From Candidatus Melainabacteria bacterium (GTDB lineage: Bacteria; Cyanobacteriota; Vampirovibrionia; Obscuribacterales; Obscuribacteraceae), in contig PLZS01000113.1 in the NCBI GenBank assembly GCA_003153555.1, positions 1 to 36,623 of the forward strand: a stretch of 36,623 nucleotides of DNA, given 5' to 3'. A model generated the notes under the pieces. It did no database searches. It was not told the origin of the DNA and was given only the letters and a program-made list of their open reading frames with translations. Positions 7,808 through 17,008 of the stretch are shown here, in pieces; the first letter of the stretch is position 1; each line of letters opens with the position of its first letter. Made by a program: the position numbers and the translations under genes.

Positions 7808-9217
7808 ATGACCGAAAATACCAACATCGCGATCACGTCTTCTGGCAACAACGCATCAGGCGAGTTGCCTTTGCTTATCCCCGAAGGCATCCGCTACAAC
7901 TGCCAGGGCTGTGGTCGATGTTGCGCTGGAGACGCAGTCGGTCTCACTGAAGATGACTACCAACGCATTAAAAATGTCGATTGGGGCTCGATCAACCCTG
8001 AGCTCGCCGGCAAAGAACTTTTTACCCACAGGGAAAAAGAATATGCGGCAGGTTTGTCGCTCTATCCGCACCATACAAAGGTAAATGACGACGGCGCTTG
8101 CTCGTTTCTAATTAACGATCTTTGTACAATTCACTCCGCATTTGGTGAAGCCGCCAAGCCTGGAATGTGCAAATTGTTTCCATATACATATGTGCCCACG
8201 CCGTCCGGAATCTTTGTTGGCGTAGTGATGAACAGCATGGCGGCAGTGCGAAACATTGGTAACTTACTAAGTGAACAGCGTCAACAATTGGAAGCGACAT
8301 GGCACATCGCCGTGCAACAAGAAAGGTCTCAAGGACGCGCTTCTCAACAAATTGCTTCAATCGTCGATTCGCTCACGGCAAAAGATTTGTCAGCCGTTCG
8401 ATACGACGTCAATATTGTTTCCGGTGTGGCCCTGACTTGGGACGAGTATTTGTTGATTGAATCTAGAATGCTTCGTGCAGTTCAATCGGATGAATTTCCG
8501 AATGTGTTTCACGTCTTTTTAGCTGTCAGTGATGTCCTCGCTGAAGCACTGCGCAAAAAAGGTGCAGGCGAAAATTTGAACACGATTGAGCAATACACTC
8601 CGTCGATAGATCGTTGGTTTCAGGAAACCCCAGGGTTATTTGAAAACCTTGTCTTCAATCTTCTTGCCTTCCGCCTTCACGAGTGGCCCGCGCTGCGCAA
8701 GCAATACGCCGCTGAGTGGGCTGCCTCAAGTAAGAGCCCATTGACACAGCCAAATGTTTTAAAGGCTGCACTACGGACGGTGCTGCAGGGCAAAATGCAG
8801 ATTCTTGATTTGGGCACAATAAGCTTAGATAAAGCTCGCAATTACAAAATCTCTGCCTTCTCGCCAGAAATTGATGCTTTTGTACGCCGATATCTGTATC
8901 TCAAAATATTCAGCAAAACTTTCTGCGGTCCAGCAATGAGCGGACTTTCAATGATTGCAGGTTACAACAATATCGCAGCCAACTTCCTGTCCGGAGTGAC
9001 TTACGCAAAGGCACATGCACTCTCCCGAGGTGACAAAGAAATCAAAATTGCTGACCTGTATGAAGCGTACTTTCTCATGGACAAAGAAATGGCATCGTTA
9101 ACTCAACTACCTAAAGAGAAAGCCCAGTTCTACGATAACGGCTTCTCATCAGCAAGACTTTTTAGCCGTCTCTTGGGACAAATCTCGGCAAGCGTCGATC
9201 ACATGCCTAGCTGCTAG
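7808..9217 (+). CDS. YkgJ-family CxxCxxCC metal-cluster protein
   Basis: The N-terminal part holds the zinc/iron-binding cysteine cluster NCQGCGRCC (Cys32, Cys35, Cys38, Cys39), followed by Cys98, Cys106 and Cys121 in ACSFLINDLCTIH and PGMCKLFPY, the pattern of PF03692. At 469 residues it is much longer than small YkgJ proteins. The remaining 340 residues are mostly helical with no recognised domain. FliB lysine N-methylases also carry such a cluster, but no further similarity to FliB was seen. It is tightly coupled to its neighbours (1-base gap upstream, 0-base gap downstream), so it should act with them. Confidence 0.85.
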   Translation: MTENTNIAITSSGNNASGELPLLIPEGIRYNCQGCGRCCAGDAVGLTEDDYQRIKNVDWGSINPELAGKELFTHREKEYAAGLSLYPHHTKVNDDGACSFLINDLCTIHSAFGEAAKPGMCKLFPYTYVPTPSGIFVGVVMNSMAAVRNIGNLLSEQRQQLEATWHIAVQQERSQGRASQQIASIVDSLTAKDLSAVRYDVNIVSGVALTWDEYLLIESRMLRAVQSDEFPNVFHVFLAVSDVLAEALRKKGAGENLNTIEQYTPSIDRWFQETPGLFENLVFNLLAFRLHEWPALRKQYAAEWAASSKSPLTQPNVLKAALRTVLQGKMQILDLGTISLDKARNYKISAFSPEIDAFVRRYLYLKIFSKTFCGPAMSGLSMIAGYNNIAANFLSGVTYAKAHALSRGDKEIKIADLYEAYFLMDKEMASLTQLPKEKAQFYDNGFSSARLFSRLLGQISASVDHMPSC

Positions 9218-11632
9218 ATGGAGCAGAATAAAAGAATGACTAAGGCAAAGAAGGTCGGTTTCGTTCAGCAGCCAGCTTTGGCTACTGGCACCACTGCAGT
9301 GGGTAAGCCAAAGGTCAGCACCTTGTTTGCCAGTTGCTTCTGCCTGCTCGTTTTGATTTTAATAACCTACGCATATGCCATGACTGAGCAATATGTATTT
9401 AACGATCCGCTCAACTATTCAGCGATAAATAGCGTCAGAGATAAAAGCAACTTCTGGCTTAGGTTATTTGTCACCGGACTAAGTTCTCCATTTTCACAGC
9501 AATGGTTGAAGGCTACATACGCTTGGGATATAGGTAGCATTGGCTTCGCTCCAGGTTGGTCGCATGCAGTAAACATCTGCCTGCATGTTTTAAGCTGCCT
9601 CTACTTTTACTTTTTTACTTTTAGAATTTGCTGGCGTTTGAACATCGAGGGCAAAACAAAAATCGATCCATACTACCTAGCTGCAGCTGCGACGGCACTT
9701 TTAGCCTGCCATCCTCTAACTACAGGCTCCATTGCTTATGTCTCAGGAAGAGCAGGAGTTCTCGGTGCGGCTAACTATTTCTTAGCGCTCAATTTTTTTC
9801 TTTATGGTTTCTATGAAGAAAAGCTAGAACGGGCGTTTGCAGGTTACGCTCTTTTCTTTCTGTTTACCGCAATCGGAATATCCTCAAATATGCAGTGTTT
9901 TACATTGCCATTTACTGCATTGGCACTGACTTTTATCCTTAGGCCAGGGGATGTGCCTATGAAAGAATGGTTGGCGGAGCGATGTTATGAAATGGTCATT
10001 CTTTTGGCAGCAGGAATTGCATTGTCCTGTCTGTTCACGCTCGGCGTGCCAACACAGATTGATAGCAGTTATGGCTTACTGACACTCGCGCCTCAAGTAT
10101 ATTGGGCAACTCAGCTCAAAATGATTCTTATGTATTATCTCCGCTGCGCTCTTGTTCCCTTTGGATTAAGCGTCTACCCACCATACATCGCTACTTCCAC
10201 CTGGTCTGATCCTGCCACTATCGCCGGTGCGCTTAGCGTAATCGCTATCGGTGTGCTTGGTTTTATTCAAAAGCAGCCGTTAATTCAAGTTGGCGTGGTC
10301 TTGTTTTTGTTGAATCTGCTGCCCTGGTCGGTGCTGGTGCAAGGCGAAATTGCCGCCGATTCTCGCTTTTATCTTTCTCTTTCAGGTTTATGTCTGGCTA
10401 CAGCGGTAGGAATTGCATATGTGGCGGCGAAAGACTTTCGCAAAACCGTTATCGGATTTGGAGTTCTATTACTGGCGCTGGTATCGTTGAGCATCTGGCG
10501 CGAAACAGAATGGTCCAACAATCAACGTCTGTGGCGAGCAGAAATTAAACGCGATTCCAAAAACGCCAGAGCGCACTCCTACTTAGCGAGTGATTACTTG
10601 GATGCAAACAAGATTGTGGAAGCAAAGGCTGAGATGGATGCGTCTTTGAAGCTCGATCGGGACGATTTTGTTGCCCACCTGATAAAAGGTTATTATCATT
10701 ACAAACTCAAGGATTACATTAATGCCACGCCCGAATTTGAAACGGCGATTCAGTTGGCTGCGAAGCTGAAGATGAGTGATGATGAACTCGCTTACTATCA
10801 CAGCCAGCTTGCGAAATCATACTTGAAGACAGGTAAGATGACCGCTGCTTACAAAGAAGCCGCCATTGCTAAACAGTACATCACTGCTGATCCTTTCTTA
10901 TATCTGATCGTCGGCAGATCGCAAATGGAACAGCATCAACCACTGGTGGCGTTAAAGACATTAGAAGATGGGCTAAAGCTCGAGCCAACTAATCCGGATT
11001 TTCTCGAGCCAATTGCACAATCAGCGCTTGACTCAGGGGTCCCTCAAGTTCTTCAACACGCTTTTATTGCCTCAGAACGGGCTGTGAAAGTGTCACACTC
11101 GCCATTGGCAAACGAGCTTTATGTTCGTGCCTGCCTTGAACTTGGTAAACTCCAAGAAGCGCATGATCGTCTTAATCTGATGCGAAAAGCTGATCCGAAA
11201 AATCCGAACTTCATCTGGTTGGCATATGGTTATGAGAAACTAGCCGGAAATTTGGAAGAAGCTGAGAAGTTGCGTAAGCAAGCTTTAGCAATGGATCCTG
11301 GACTCGAAAAACGAGTCCAGTTGTACCTGCGGCAGAAACCAGCCGTCACTCAGACGACACCAGATGTAGTGCCAAACGAAAACAAATCAACCCAGACATC
11401 GAATATTAAACCAGATGGAGTGCAGAATAAAGTTCAGTCAGTACAATCATCGAAAATCAAAGCGGAGCTAGCGCCAAACAAAGTCCAACAACTAGAACCG
11501 AATCTCACACCGGATGTCATTCCTGATGCGCCGGAGAGCACGCCTAATCCCACTCAACCAAGCGCAGACAGCAGACCAACCCCAGCCAGCGCTAAACCAG
11601 GTGTTAAGCAGGCGCCGAAGCAAGTGCCTTGA
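9218..11632 (+). CDS. TMTC-like GT-C membrane protein with C-terminal TPRs
   Basis: The 804-residue protein has about nine to ten transmembrane helices (residues 35-430), then TPRs (about 445-690) and a repetitive polar tail rich in Pro, Asn, Gln and Thr. The first lumenal loop carries FNDPLNYSAI (Asn62-Asp63), then HAVNICLHVL and CHPLTTGSIAYVSGRAGVLG. These match in order the motifs of eukaryotic TMTC proteins and their bacterial relatives, which are GT-C glycosyltransferases using dolichol/polyprenol-linked sugars for protein O-mannosylation. Activity here is inferred. It starts directly after the upstream stop, and its 3' end overlaps the convergent gene by 29 bases. Confidence 0.8.
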   Translation: MEQNKRMTKAKKVGFVQQPALATGTTAVGKPKVSTLFASCFCLLVLILITYAYAMTEQYVFNDPLNYSAINSVRDKSNFWLRLFVTGLSSPFSQQWLKATYAWDIGSIGFAPGWSHAVNICLHVLSCLYFYFFTFRICWRLNIEGKTKIDPYYLAAAATALLACHPLTTGSIAYVSGRAGVLGAANYFLALNFFLYGFYEEKLERAFAGYALFFLFTAIGISSNMQCFTLPFTALALTFILRPGDVPMKEWLAERCYEMVILLAAGIALSCLFTLGVPTQIDSSYGLLTLAPQVYWATQLKMILMYYLRCALVPFGLSVYPPYIATSTWSDPATIAGALSVIAIGVLGFIQKQPLIQVGVVLFLLNLLPWSVLVQGEIAADSRFYLSLSGLCLATAVGIAYVAAKDFRKTVIGFGVLLLALVSLSIWRETEWSNNQRLWRAEIKRDSKNARAHSYLASDYLDANKIVEAKAEMDASLKLDRDDFVAHLIKGYYHYKLKDYINATPEFETAIQLAAKLKMSDDELAYYHSQLAKSYLKTGKMTAAYKEAAIAKQYITADPFLYLIVGRSQMEQHQPLVALKTLEDGLKLEPTNPDFLEPIAQSALDSGVPQVLQHAFIASERAVKVSHSPLANELYVRACLELGKLQEAHDRLNLMRKADPKNPNFIWLAYGYEKLAGNLEEAEKLRKQALAMDPGLEKRVQLYLRQKPAVTQTTPDVVPNENKSTQTSNIKPDGVQNKVQSVQSSKIKAELAPNKVQQLEPNLTPDVIPDAPESTPNPTQPSADSRPTPASAKPGVKQAPKQVP

Positions 11633-13718
11633 GTCGGTCATCCAATTGGGTCAGTTCGGTCACAGGGGCATCGCATGTGTAGTTTGAGCAGATGTAAGCC
11701 GTTGGTTTGCTCTCTATAGTCAAACGACCCTCAAGCAGCGGGCTTGGGTTAATGCTCCCCTCATCACTGCAAAGAACGACTTTGTTTGGTAGATAGTGCG
11801 AATACACATGGAAGAGGAGTGGTTCATCCTTTGTATCTGCTTTACTTGGGAACAGGCATGCAATCTCGGTTTCTTTAGCCATGTAGAAATCTATCGCGCA
11901 CAAGAAGTTGGAAAATTGATCGGGCACTCTGGCCATGAATGGAATATACAATTTTAGAAGTTCTAGCCCGCGCTGCTCGTATTTTTTATTGCCAGTCAAT
12001 TTGGCTAAACGAAGCAGAGCGAAAACCGCTACCGACGAACCGGACGGAATTGCACCGTCGTAGTGGCTTTTCGGTCTTGTCACCAATTCCTCATGGTCAA
12101 CGCTAGTGTAAAACAAGCCACCATCCTTGGTGTCCCAAAATTGTTCTAGCATAATGCCGGCCAAACGCTCGGCTTCTTTTAGCCATTTTGGATTTGTATC
12201 CACTTCTGCCAGATCGAGCAACGTCTGAATGAAGTAAGAGTAGTCGTCGAGATAACCATTGAGCTTAGCCTTGCCTTGTCCCCAAGTGCGCAGCAGTCGT
12301 CCATCCGTCATTAAATTGTCAAAAATAAAGTTGGTTGCACGCAGAGCGGCATCTAAATATTTTGGCTCTTTGAGAACACGATAACCTTCGATAAATGCTG
12401 TGATCATCAGGCTGTCCCAGCTCGTTAAGACTTTCTCGTCTCGACCTGGACGAATACGCTTTTCTCTGGCGTCATAAAGTTTTTTAGAAGACGTTCGTAC
12501 TTTGTCGAAGAACTCTGTCTCATTCATGTTGTATTTTTGCGCCAATTCTTCCGGCGATTTGGCAAGGTGCAAGACACTTTTGCCGTGTTCAAAATTGCCA
12601 TGTGTCGACACTCCAAACACTTCATTGAACCATTCTGCATCTGTCCCAAGAACATCTTTTACTTCATCTTGATCCCAAACGTAGAATTTGCCTTCCTCTC
12701 CTTCACTATCCGCATCTAGACTGGAGTAGAACCCTCCATCTTCAGTCGTCAGCTCCCGCAACACGAAGTCCAAAATACCGCGGGCGACATCGGCCCAATA
12801 AGTTCGACCTGTGAGCAGATAACCGTCCAAATAAGTTTTACAGAGAAGTGCATTGTCATAAAGCATTTTCTCGAAGTGTGGAACTAACCACATCCGATCC
12901 ACTGAATAACGAGCAAATCCTCCGCCTATTTGATCATGAATGCCACCATACGCCATTTTGTCGAGGCTCGTGTGCACTACTTCGAGACACTCTTCCTTGC
13001 GAGTCGATCTGCCTTTGCCGTTTGGTGCAGCATAGCGCATGGCGAGCGAGAGACTGAAGGTGTGTGGAAACTTTGGTGCGTTCCCAAAACCGCCCCAGAG
13101 ATGATCGAAAATTTTGAGCAATTTGTCAGTGCCGAGTTCAATATGGTTGAAATTCAGCTCAGGTTCGATCTCAGGTTTGGCAATCTCGTCCATCAATCGC
13201 ATATGACCTGTCAGTTCTTCTGAACTTTTCAGAATATCCTCACGTTGTGTGTTCCACGCCTCCGTCAAACCCATCAACAATTTCTTGAAACCTGGTAGTC
13301 CATGCCGATCTTGAGGTGGAAAATATGTTCCTCCAAAGAAAGGTTTTAGCTCAGGTGTTAAAAAAACGGTCATTGGCCAGCCACCGTGACCGGTCATCAT
13401 TTGCACTGCTTTCATATAGATTTCATCAAGGTCGGTACGCTCTTCACGATCGACTTTGATGTTGACGAAATTTTCATTCATCATCTTGGCTGTTGCCTCA
13501 TCCTCAAATGATTCGTGCTCCATGACGTGGCACCAGTGACAAGCGGCGTAGCCGATCGAAAGCAAGATCGGTTTGTCTTCTTGCCTGGCTTTTGTCAGAG
13601 CTTCAGGTCCCCAGGCAAACCAATCGACTGGATTATAGGCATGCTGTAGGAGATATGTGCTCGTCTCATTCACCAGTCTGTTCGGCTTAGCCTGGCTGCC
13701 TGTACGATTGGGTTTCAA
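11604..13718 (-). CDS. thioredoxin-domain protein of the SSP411/YyaL family
   Basis: The 704-residue protein has a thioredoxin-like N-terminal domain with CHWC (Cys60, Cys63) in GYAACHWCHVMEHESFEDE and the family signature GGWPMTVFLTPELKPFFGGT. A long alpha/alpha barrel resembling six-hairpin glycosidases follows, including FARYSVDRMWLVPHFEKMLY. Length and order match DUF255/spermatogenesis-associated protein 20 relatives, whose biochemical role is still unsettled. The start is a TTG preceded by AAAGGAGATATTTC, an excellent ribosome binding site. The 3' end overlaps the convergent TMTC-like gene. Confidence 0.93.
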   Translation of the reverse strand: MKPNRTGSQAKPNRLVNETSTYLLQHAYNPVDWFAWGPEALTKARQEDKPILLSIGYAACHWCHVMEHESFEDEATAKMMNENFVNIKVDREERTDLDEIYMKAVQMMTGHGGWPMTVFLTPELKPFFGGTYFPPQDRHGLPGFKKLLMGLTEAWNTQREDILKSSEELTGHMRLMDEIAKPEIEPELNFNHIELGTDKLLKIFDHLWGGFGNAPKFPHTFSLSLAMRYAAPNGKGRSTRKEECLEVVHTSLDKMAYGGIHDQIGGGFARYSVDRMWLVPHFEKMLYDNALLCKTYLDGYLLTGRTYWADVARGILDFVLRELTTEDGGFYSSLDADSEGEEGKFYVWDQDEVKDVLGTDAEWFNEVFGVSTHGNFEHGKSVLHLAKSPEELAQKYNMNETEFFDKVRTSSKKLYDAREKRIRPGRDEKVLTSWDSLMITAFIEGYRVLKEPKYLDAALRATNFIFDNLMTDGRLLRTWGQGKAKLNGYLDDYSYFIQTLLDLAEVDTNPKWLKEAERLAGIMLEQFWDTKDGGLFYTSVDHEELVTRPKSHYDGAIPSGSSVAVFALLRLAKLTGNKKYEQRGLELLKLYIPFMARVPDQFSNFLCAIDFYMAKETEIACLFPSKADTKDEPLLFHVYSHYLPNKVVLCSDEGSINPSPLLEGRLTIESKPTAYICSNYTCDAPVTELTQLDDRLKALASAPA

Positions 13719-13749
13719 GAAATATCTCCTTTATTCAGCATGTTGCTGC

Positions 13750-14889
13750 TCAGTTGCTTGTTAACGATGGTGTCGTTAACGTGGCATTATAGGCTGCGAT
13801 AGTGGACTCGACAGTCTGATCCCACGTCAATTTCTTTGAAGTTTTAAGAGCCGCATCCGATAAGCGCTTAGTCAATTCCGGATTGTCCATCAATTTTTCC
13901 ATCAAGGCGGCCAGCTCTTGCACTTTTAGGTGGTCCTCGAGAATCAGCGCGTCCGACTCATCAGTCAAGACTTCGGTGACACCACAAACACGACTGACAA
14001 TTGGCACAAGACCTCTCAGCATACCCTCTATGGGAGCCATTCCAAACGGCTCAATGCGTGATGGCAGAATAATACTGGAAGCCTTTCTATACACTGCGTC
14101 CATATCTTTTTGAAAACCGAGATATTCAACATGATTGGAAAGACCCATCAGCGCCAGTCTCAATTTGTCATATGGCTTTAGACGCAAACCGGCTATGTGC
14201 AGTTTGAAGTTTTTTTTGCGGCTAAGCAGCCGACGGCTTGCGTCGTGAAGAACATCCAATCCTTTCTTGCGATATCCCTTGCCAACAAAGAGGAAGTGGA
14301 ATGTGTCATCGGTTGCCTCTGCTCCAGTTGAACGGGTGACTTCGGAGAAGCTAGCCCCTGGATGAGCGACTGCCAAATGTTTGTCGTTAAGGCCGTAGTG
14401 TTGTTTAAAATCATTGAGGCAGACTTTCGAAGGAAAGATTAAGCACCGTGCCTGGTGGCACAATTCTTTGTCGTGTTCTTCGCGCAACTTATATGCTTGA
14501 GAGGTACCTACCTTGATACCATTAAGAATACGTTCCCATGTCTGTCCGACTTCGGAGAGTCGATAAACTGTGTGGTTATGAAAAGTGACCACATCCGCGT
14601 TGCTAATCGGAAAGTGCTGCGTATGCACCAGGTCGTATGTCCCGGATTCTGTCACGGCGGCACTAGCGGCTTGATAGTAATGCCGGATCTTGTCGGCTTT
14701 GGTCGAGCCTGTGGGCGGGGGCGCGAAATTGACAACGTTCAGGCGTTCGTGTTTCCAGTTGGTGTCATCTTTTTCGCAAACTACGGTGACGCGCATGCCG
14801 CGTTCGAGCAGTCCTTTAACTAATTGAAAAGCGTACAGCTCTAACCCACCGTAAGGTGAAAACTGACGCAAAACCATAGCAACGTGCAT
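13750..14889 (-). CDS. glycosyltransferase family 4
   Basis: This 379-residue GT-B enzyme starts MHVAMVLRQFSPYGGLELYA, the usual acceptor-binding N-terminus. The C-terminal nucleotide-sugar half contains RIEPFGMAPIEGMLRG, in which the EX7E motif (EPFGMAPIE) is clear, followed by GVTEVL. The frame extends 17 codons upstream. The ATG at 14889 is chosen because AGGTG sits 4 bases before it and it fits family N-termini. The sugar and acceptor cannot be told; lipopolysaccharide or capsule-type glycan synthesis is the usual role. It is divergent from the oxidase at 14987. Confidence 0.9.
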   Translation of the reverse strand: MHVAMVLRQFSPYGGLELYAFQLVKGLLERGMRVTVVCEKDDTNWKHERLNVVNFAPPPTGSTKADKIRHYYQAASAAVTESGTYDLVHTQHFPISNADVVTFHNHTVYRLSEVGQTWERILNGIKVGTSQAYKLREEHDKELCHQARCLIFPSKVCLNDFKQHYGLNDKHLAVAHPGASFSEVTRSTGAEATDDTFHFLFVGKGYRKKGLDVLHDASRRLLSRKKNFKLHIAGLRLKPYDKLRLALMGLSNHVEYLGFQKDMDAVYRKASSIILPSRIEPFGMAPIEGMLRGLVPIVSRVCGVTEVLTDESDALILEDHLKVQELAALMEKLMDNPELTKRLSDAALKTSKKLTWDQTVESTIAAYNATLTTPSLTSN

Positions 14890-14986
14890 CTCGCACCTGG
14901 TGTACTGTTTGCTTATGGCGCTAGAATAAGGCTTACCCAAAAAGAGAGCCTTAACTCAGTTTCACTCCCGGATATGATCGCTTAAG

Positions 14987-16138
14987 ATGACTGACAAGTA
15001 CGACTGTTGCGTAATCGGTGCTGGTGCCATGGGAAGCGCTACTGCGTATCACTTGGCACGCAGCGGCAAGAGCGTCCTTTTGCTTGAACAATTCGAACTC
15101 GGCCACGTCAACGGCAGCTCGCACGGCAAAAGCCGAATCTTTAGATTGTCCTATGAAGACACGGTCTACGTGTCTCTCGCTCGCGCCTCAAAGCCTCTGT
15201 GGCTCGAACTTGAGGCAGAAGCAAAGCAGAAGCTGTTTACTCCAACTGGCGGTTTGGATCTCGGTCAGCCAGGTAGCCCAGTTTTTGAAGACTGCATGAA
15301 GGCCATGCGCGCGGAAAATGTTGGCTACGAAGTGCTCAGTTCAGCTCAAATTCGCTCTCGATTTCCTCAATTCCGTATTCAAGATTCAATGATGGGAGTT
15401 TATCAAGACGACTCAGCGGTATTGAATGCGGTGGAATGCGTGAAGTCTATGGCGACATTGGCTTGTCGGCACGGAGCGACGCTGAAAGAGAACAGCCGCG
15501 TAGTTGGCATCAAGGAAAAAAATGGCACTGTAGAAATCGCTACTGAAGATGAGGAATTTCTTGCCAGTACTCTTGTGATCAGCGCAGGTGCCTGGGCTAA
15601 CTCACTCTTGGAGCATCTCGGATTGAAATTGCCGTTACAGGTGCGTAAAGAGCAGTACATTTTCTTTGCTGCCCATAATCCCGATATGTTTAAGCCCGGC
15701 AAAATGCCAGTGTTTTTAGAATACGGTCGCGGTGCAAGTGCCATCATTGGTATGTATGGCTTCCCGCTGCTTGAAATGAATGCCGTGAAAGTAGCTGCCC
15801 ATCAGCGTGGACCATATCTCAATTTGACAGATCGTACTTTTGAGGTTGAGCAAGACGGCGCCCGTGAAGTCGAGGCTTACGTGCGCGAACGTTTTGATCA
15901 CGATCTCGGTGAAATAGTTGAGGCTCAAACTTGTTTGTACACCAATACGCCTGATCTGCATTTTGTGATTGACAAATTGCCTGACCATCCCAACATCATC
16001 GTCTCCTCGCCTTGTTCAGGACATGGATTTAAATTCGCAATTCTGATTGGAAAGATTGCTGCAGAATTAGCGACTGCAGGTAAGTCGAATTATCCGATCT
16101 CGTTGTTTGAGATCTCGCGCATGCTTCTTCCCAACTAG
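14987..16138 (+). CDS. FAD-dependent amine oxidase, sarcosine oxidase/N-methyltryptophan oxidase type
   Basis: The 383-residue flavoprotein has the Rossmann motif VIGAGAMGSATAYHLA at the N-terminus, SSHGKSRIFRLSYED next (the GSSHG-SR motif of MSOX/SolA), and near the C-terminus TCLYTNTPDLHFVID followed by SGHGFKFA. Cys316 aligns with the Cys that covalently holds FAD in monomeric sarcosine oxidase. These enzymes oxidise secondary N-methyl amino acids, releasing formaldehyde and hydrogen peroxide. The exact substrate is not determined. It converges on the haem-oxygenase-fold gene, 11 bases away. Confidence 0.9.
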   Translation: MTDKYDCCVIGAGAMGSATAYHLARSGKSVLLLEQFELGHVNGSSHGKSRIFRLSYEDTVYVSLARASKPLWLELEAEAKQKLFTPTGGLDLGQPGSPVFEDCMKAMRAENVGYEVLSSAQIRSRFPQFRIQDSMMGVYQDDSAVLNAVECVKSMATLACRHGATLKENSRVVGIKEKNGTVEIATEDEEFLASTLVISAGAWANSLLEHLGLKLPLQVRKEQYIFFAAHNPDMFKPGKMPVFLEYGRGASAIIGMYGFPLLEMNAVKVAAHQRGPYLNLTDRTFEVEQDGAREVEAYVRERFDHDLGEIVEAQTCLYTNTPDLHFVIDKLPDHPNIIVSSPCSGHGFKFAILIGKIAAELATAGKSNYPISLFEISRMLLPN

Positions 16139-16149
16139 AAAGTAATGAT

Positions 16150-16857
16150 CTACGTGGAATTCTTCGTGAGAGCGTTAAGCAAGCCATCGTATAGCGACAT
16201 GTTCGCTTCTAACACGCCGTACAACCCGTGCTCAACTGCTTTTCTGGCGTTGTGCTTTTCAATAAAGTATTCCGCCAACTGAATCGATTCGTTAGTATGC
16301 TCTGCTTCGACATTTATGTGATCGAACCATATATGGTGCTCCAGGTTGAACGGGCGAAATGCGACTTGCAAAGCTTTAAATTCTTCAAGAGCAAGAATTT
16401 CTGTTGCGGTAATCGCTCCTGCAGAGACAGCAGCACGCATAAAACCTGCTGATGAGGCTGGTCTCGGATCATAATACTTGGTCGCCTGTTGGATGAATTT
16501 CTTAGTACCCGCTTCGATTTTCGTGTTGTTAAACTGATCATCACCGACGCCAGCGAGGCTAGCAAGATTCGTCAATTGCCACTGATGCGCCTTGCTGTAG
16601 TCGCCATTACCATATTCGTTGCGCACGTTTTCCAGGACGTAACCGACGGCTGCTTCAGGCATGAGCGTCGCTGCTTTAAGCAACAACCGTCTCAAAACTG
16701 CTGCGTGCGCATCATAGTTGCGCAGCATTGCAGCTACCTGACAAACGTTAAGGGTATTATGTTGGAGATAAGAAAAAAGCGGATGCGTTGCGCAGGCATG
16801 ATTGAGCGCCAAATCCTTAATCTGATTACTCGAACTGACTTTAACTTCTATGTTCAA
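16150..16857 (-). CDS. haem-oxygenase-fold iron-containing redox enzyme (TenA/PqqC/HDO-like)
   Basis: The 235-residue all-helical protein has ENVRNEYGNGDYSKAHQWQL (about residues 75-95) and HIWFDHINVEAEHT (about 175-190). This spacing of Glu/His and Asp/His/Glu ligands is typical of the haem-oxygenase-like di-iron oxidase/oxygenase group (PF14518 type). Members oxidise small molecules or amino acids, and the substrate here is unknown. The start is TTG with TGGAG 8 bases upstream. It is convergent with the MSOX-like gene. Confidence is high on fold, low on reaction. Confidence 0.8.
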   Translation of the reverse strand: MNIEVKVSSSNQIKDLALNHACATHPLFSYLQHNTLNVCQVAAMLRNYDAHAAVLRRLLLKAATLMPEAAVGYVLENVRNEYGNGDYSKAHQWQLTNLASLAGVGDDQFNNTKIEAGTKKFIQQATKYYDPRPASSAGFMRAAVSAGAITATEILALEEFKALQVAFRPFNLEHHIWFDHINVEAEHTNESIQLAEYFIEKHNARKAVEHGLYGVLEANMSLYDGLLNALTKNST

Positions 16858-17008
16858 ATGATGGCTCCATGTGCCGATCTTGTCAGTCGCTTAATTCGCC
16901 AGTGCATCTTTGTTCTCGGGGCGGGTAGAATTCCCTCGCTCCTCTTCACGCAGCGATTTGACTCTCATTGAAACAGAGAATCTCCATTTCGTGGAGTCCG
17001 TCGTCAGT

